Source: Amycolatopsis anabasis
GTDB lineage: Bacteria; Actinomycetota; Actinomycetes; Mycobacteriales; Pseudonocardiaceae
Assembly: GCF_009765355.1 (NCBI RefSeq)
Contig: NZ_VTHK01000021.1
Coordinates: 62,001 to 126,000, forward strand
Length of the DNA: 64,000 bases
Reading direction: 5' to 3'
How positions within the stretch are numbered: position 1 is the first letter of the stretch; each line of letters opens with the position of its first letter. Positions 63,216-64,000 of the stretch are shown in pieces. The notes beneath the pieces were generated by a model. That model had not been told where the DNA came from. It did no database searches and was given only the letters and a program-made list of their open reading frames with translations. Made by a program: the position numbers and the translations under genes.

Positions 63216-64000
63216 TCAGTTCGTCACTTCGGCCGGTCGCACCGCGAGTTCGGCCTGGCGGGCCAGTTCGAGGTCCTCGCGGGCGGTGAGCAGGAACAGC
63301 GGAACCGCGGCCCCGGCGGGGCTGATCTCCCGGTCGCCGGTCCCGGCCAGCCGTGCGGGGTCGGTCCACAGGCCGAGCATGCTCAGCCCCTCGGCGAGGC
63401 GGGCGATCAGCACCGGCTGGTGCTCGGCGACGCCGCCGGTGAAGACGACCGCGTCCAGCCGGTCCAGGCTCATCGCCTGCGCCCCGATCTCGCGGCGCAG
63501 GCGGTGCACATACACGTGGATCGCGAGCTCGGCGTCCCGGTTCCCGGCGGCGCAAGCGGCGAGGACCTCGCGGACGTCGCCGCTGGTGCCGGTCATTCCG
63601 GCGAGCCCGGACCGGTGGTACAGCGCATCGGTCAGCTCGTCGACATCAATCGCGCCGGTCTTGAGGACGTGCAGCAGCAGACCGGGATCCACCGAACCGG
63701 ACCGGGTGGCCATCACCGCGCCCTCGACCGGAGTGAAACCCATCGAGGTGTCCACGCTCGCCCCGCACCGCACCGCGGTCACCGAGACCCCGGAGCCGAC
63801 ATGGCACACCAGCAGGCGAAGTTCGTCCGGCGCGCGGCCGAGCAGTTCGGCGGCGCGGCCCAGCGCGTACTGGCACGACAGGCCGTGGAAACCGTAGCGG
63901 CGCAATCGGTTCTGCCGGGTCCACGCGCGCGGCAACGCGTAGTGCGCGGCGGCCGCGGGCAGCCCGGCGTGGAACGCGGTGTCGAAACCCGCCACCACCG
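63216..64000 (-). CDS. ackA: Acetate kinase, 5' part outside window
   Basis: The visible ~261 residues are the C-terminal two-thirds of acetate kinase. 'GFDTAFHAGLPAAAAHYALP' and 'RRYGFHGLSCQYALGRAAEL' give the substrate-binding His, 'LLVCHVGSGVSVTAVRCGAS' the phosphate loop, and 'MGFTPVEGAVMATRSGSVDP' with 'DAVVFTGGVAEHQP' the ATP-site strands. The phosphate-loop segment reads HVGSG where classical acetate kinases have HLGNG. It makes ATP from acetyl phosphate and ADP. The start lies beyond position 64000. It leads the ackA-cbs-usp operon. Confidence 0.88.
   Translation of the reverse strand, partial: VVAGFDTAFHAGLPAAAAHYALPRAWTRQNRLRRYGFHGLSCQYALGRAAELLGRAPDELRLLVCHVGSGVSVTAVRCGASVDTSMGFTPVEGAVMATRSGSVDPGLLLHVLKTGAIDVDELTDALYHRSGLAGMTGTSGDVREVLAACAAGNRDAELAIHVYVHRLRREIGAQAMSLDRLDAVVFTGGVAEHQPVLIARLAEGLSMLGLWTDPARLAGTGDREISPAGAAVPLFLLTAREDLELARQAELAVRPAEVTN

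Overview
This is GC-rich actinomycete chromosome. Protein style (PucR-type regulators, a LysM/BTAD protein, a mycobacterial-type DevR/DevS system) suggests a member of the Pseudonocardiaceae such as Amycolatopsis; that placement is inference. No rRNA, tRNA or CRISPR array was seen.

Left edge (1-3.3 kb): the 5' part of a large minus-strand gene with a DUF6461-like stretch runs off the window. It is followed by small or decayed genes.

Catabolic region (3.6-25 kb): a long operon at 4012-14013 encodes an imine-reductase-like dehydrogenase, enoyl-CoA hydratase, SDR, cupin, zinc alcohol dehydrogenase, FAD amine oxidase, APC permease, aminoaldehyde-type ALDH and CoA ligase. Four further units encode an MFS transporter, an OYE-type Fe-S flavoenzyme, a PhyH dioxygenase, and a Baeyer-Villiger monooxygenase with an HSL-type hydrolase. 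Two equal-length PucR-type paralogues (412 aa) lie among them. Each of the five structural units is preceded by copies of one palindrome, GGTGCA-N3-TGCACC, and three of these have a TGYCGTAG motif at exactly the same distance downstream. I read the set as one regulon that imports and degrades a nitrogen-containing (possibly alicyclic) compound through oxidation, ene reduction, Baeyer-Villiger cleavage and CoA-dependent steps.

Scar (25.3-30.1 kb): a LysM/BTAD protein truncated at its 5' end, a foreign gene remnant, a doubly frameshifted transposon accessory gene (DUF6262), an AT-rich palindromic control region and a SulP transporter truncated at its 3' end together mark a decayed mobile-element insertion.

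Dormancy island (30.1-64 kb): a dense DevR/DosR-type hypoxia regulon. It holds devS, devR, five universal stress proteins, three CBS-BON proteins, Hsp20, an Rv1733c-like protein, two Acg-type nitroreductases, a CtpF-like ATPase, an Rv2004c-like kinase, ppsA, ackA, an SQR-like flavoprotein and a translationally coupled arginine deiminase operon that ends in a GNAT/ADP-forming CoA ligase. At least eight 15-bp boxes close to GGGRCCAAAGTCMCC lie in its intergenic regions. Two genes in the island are wrecks: a P1B-ATPase with a hemerythrin domain, and a flavohaemoprotein reductase domain. The products fit ATP generation and redox balance without oxygen.
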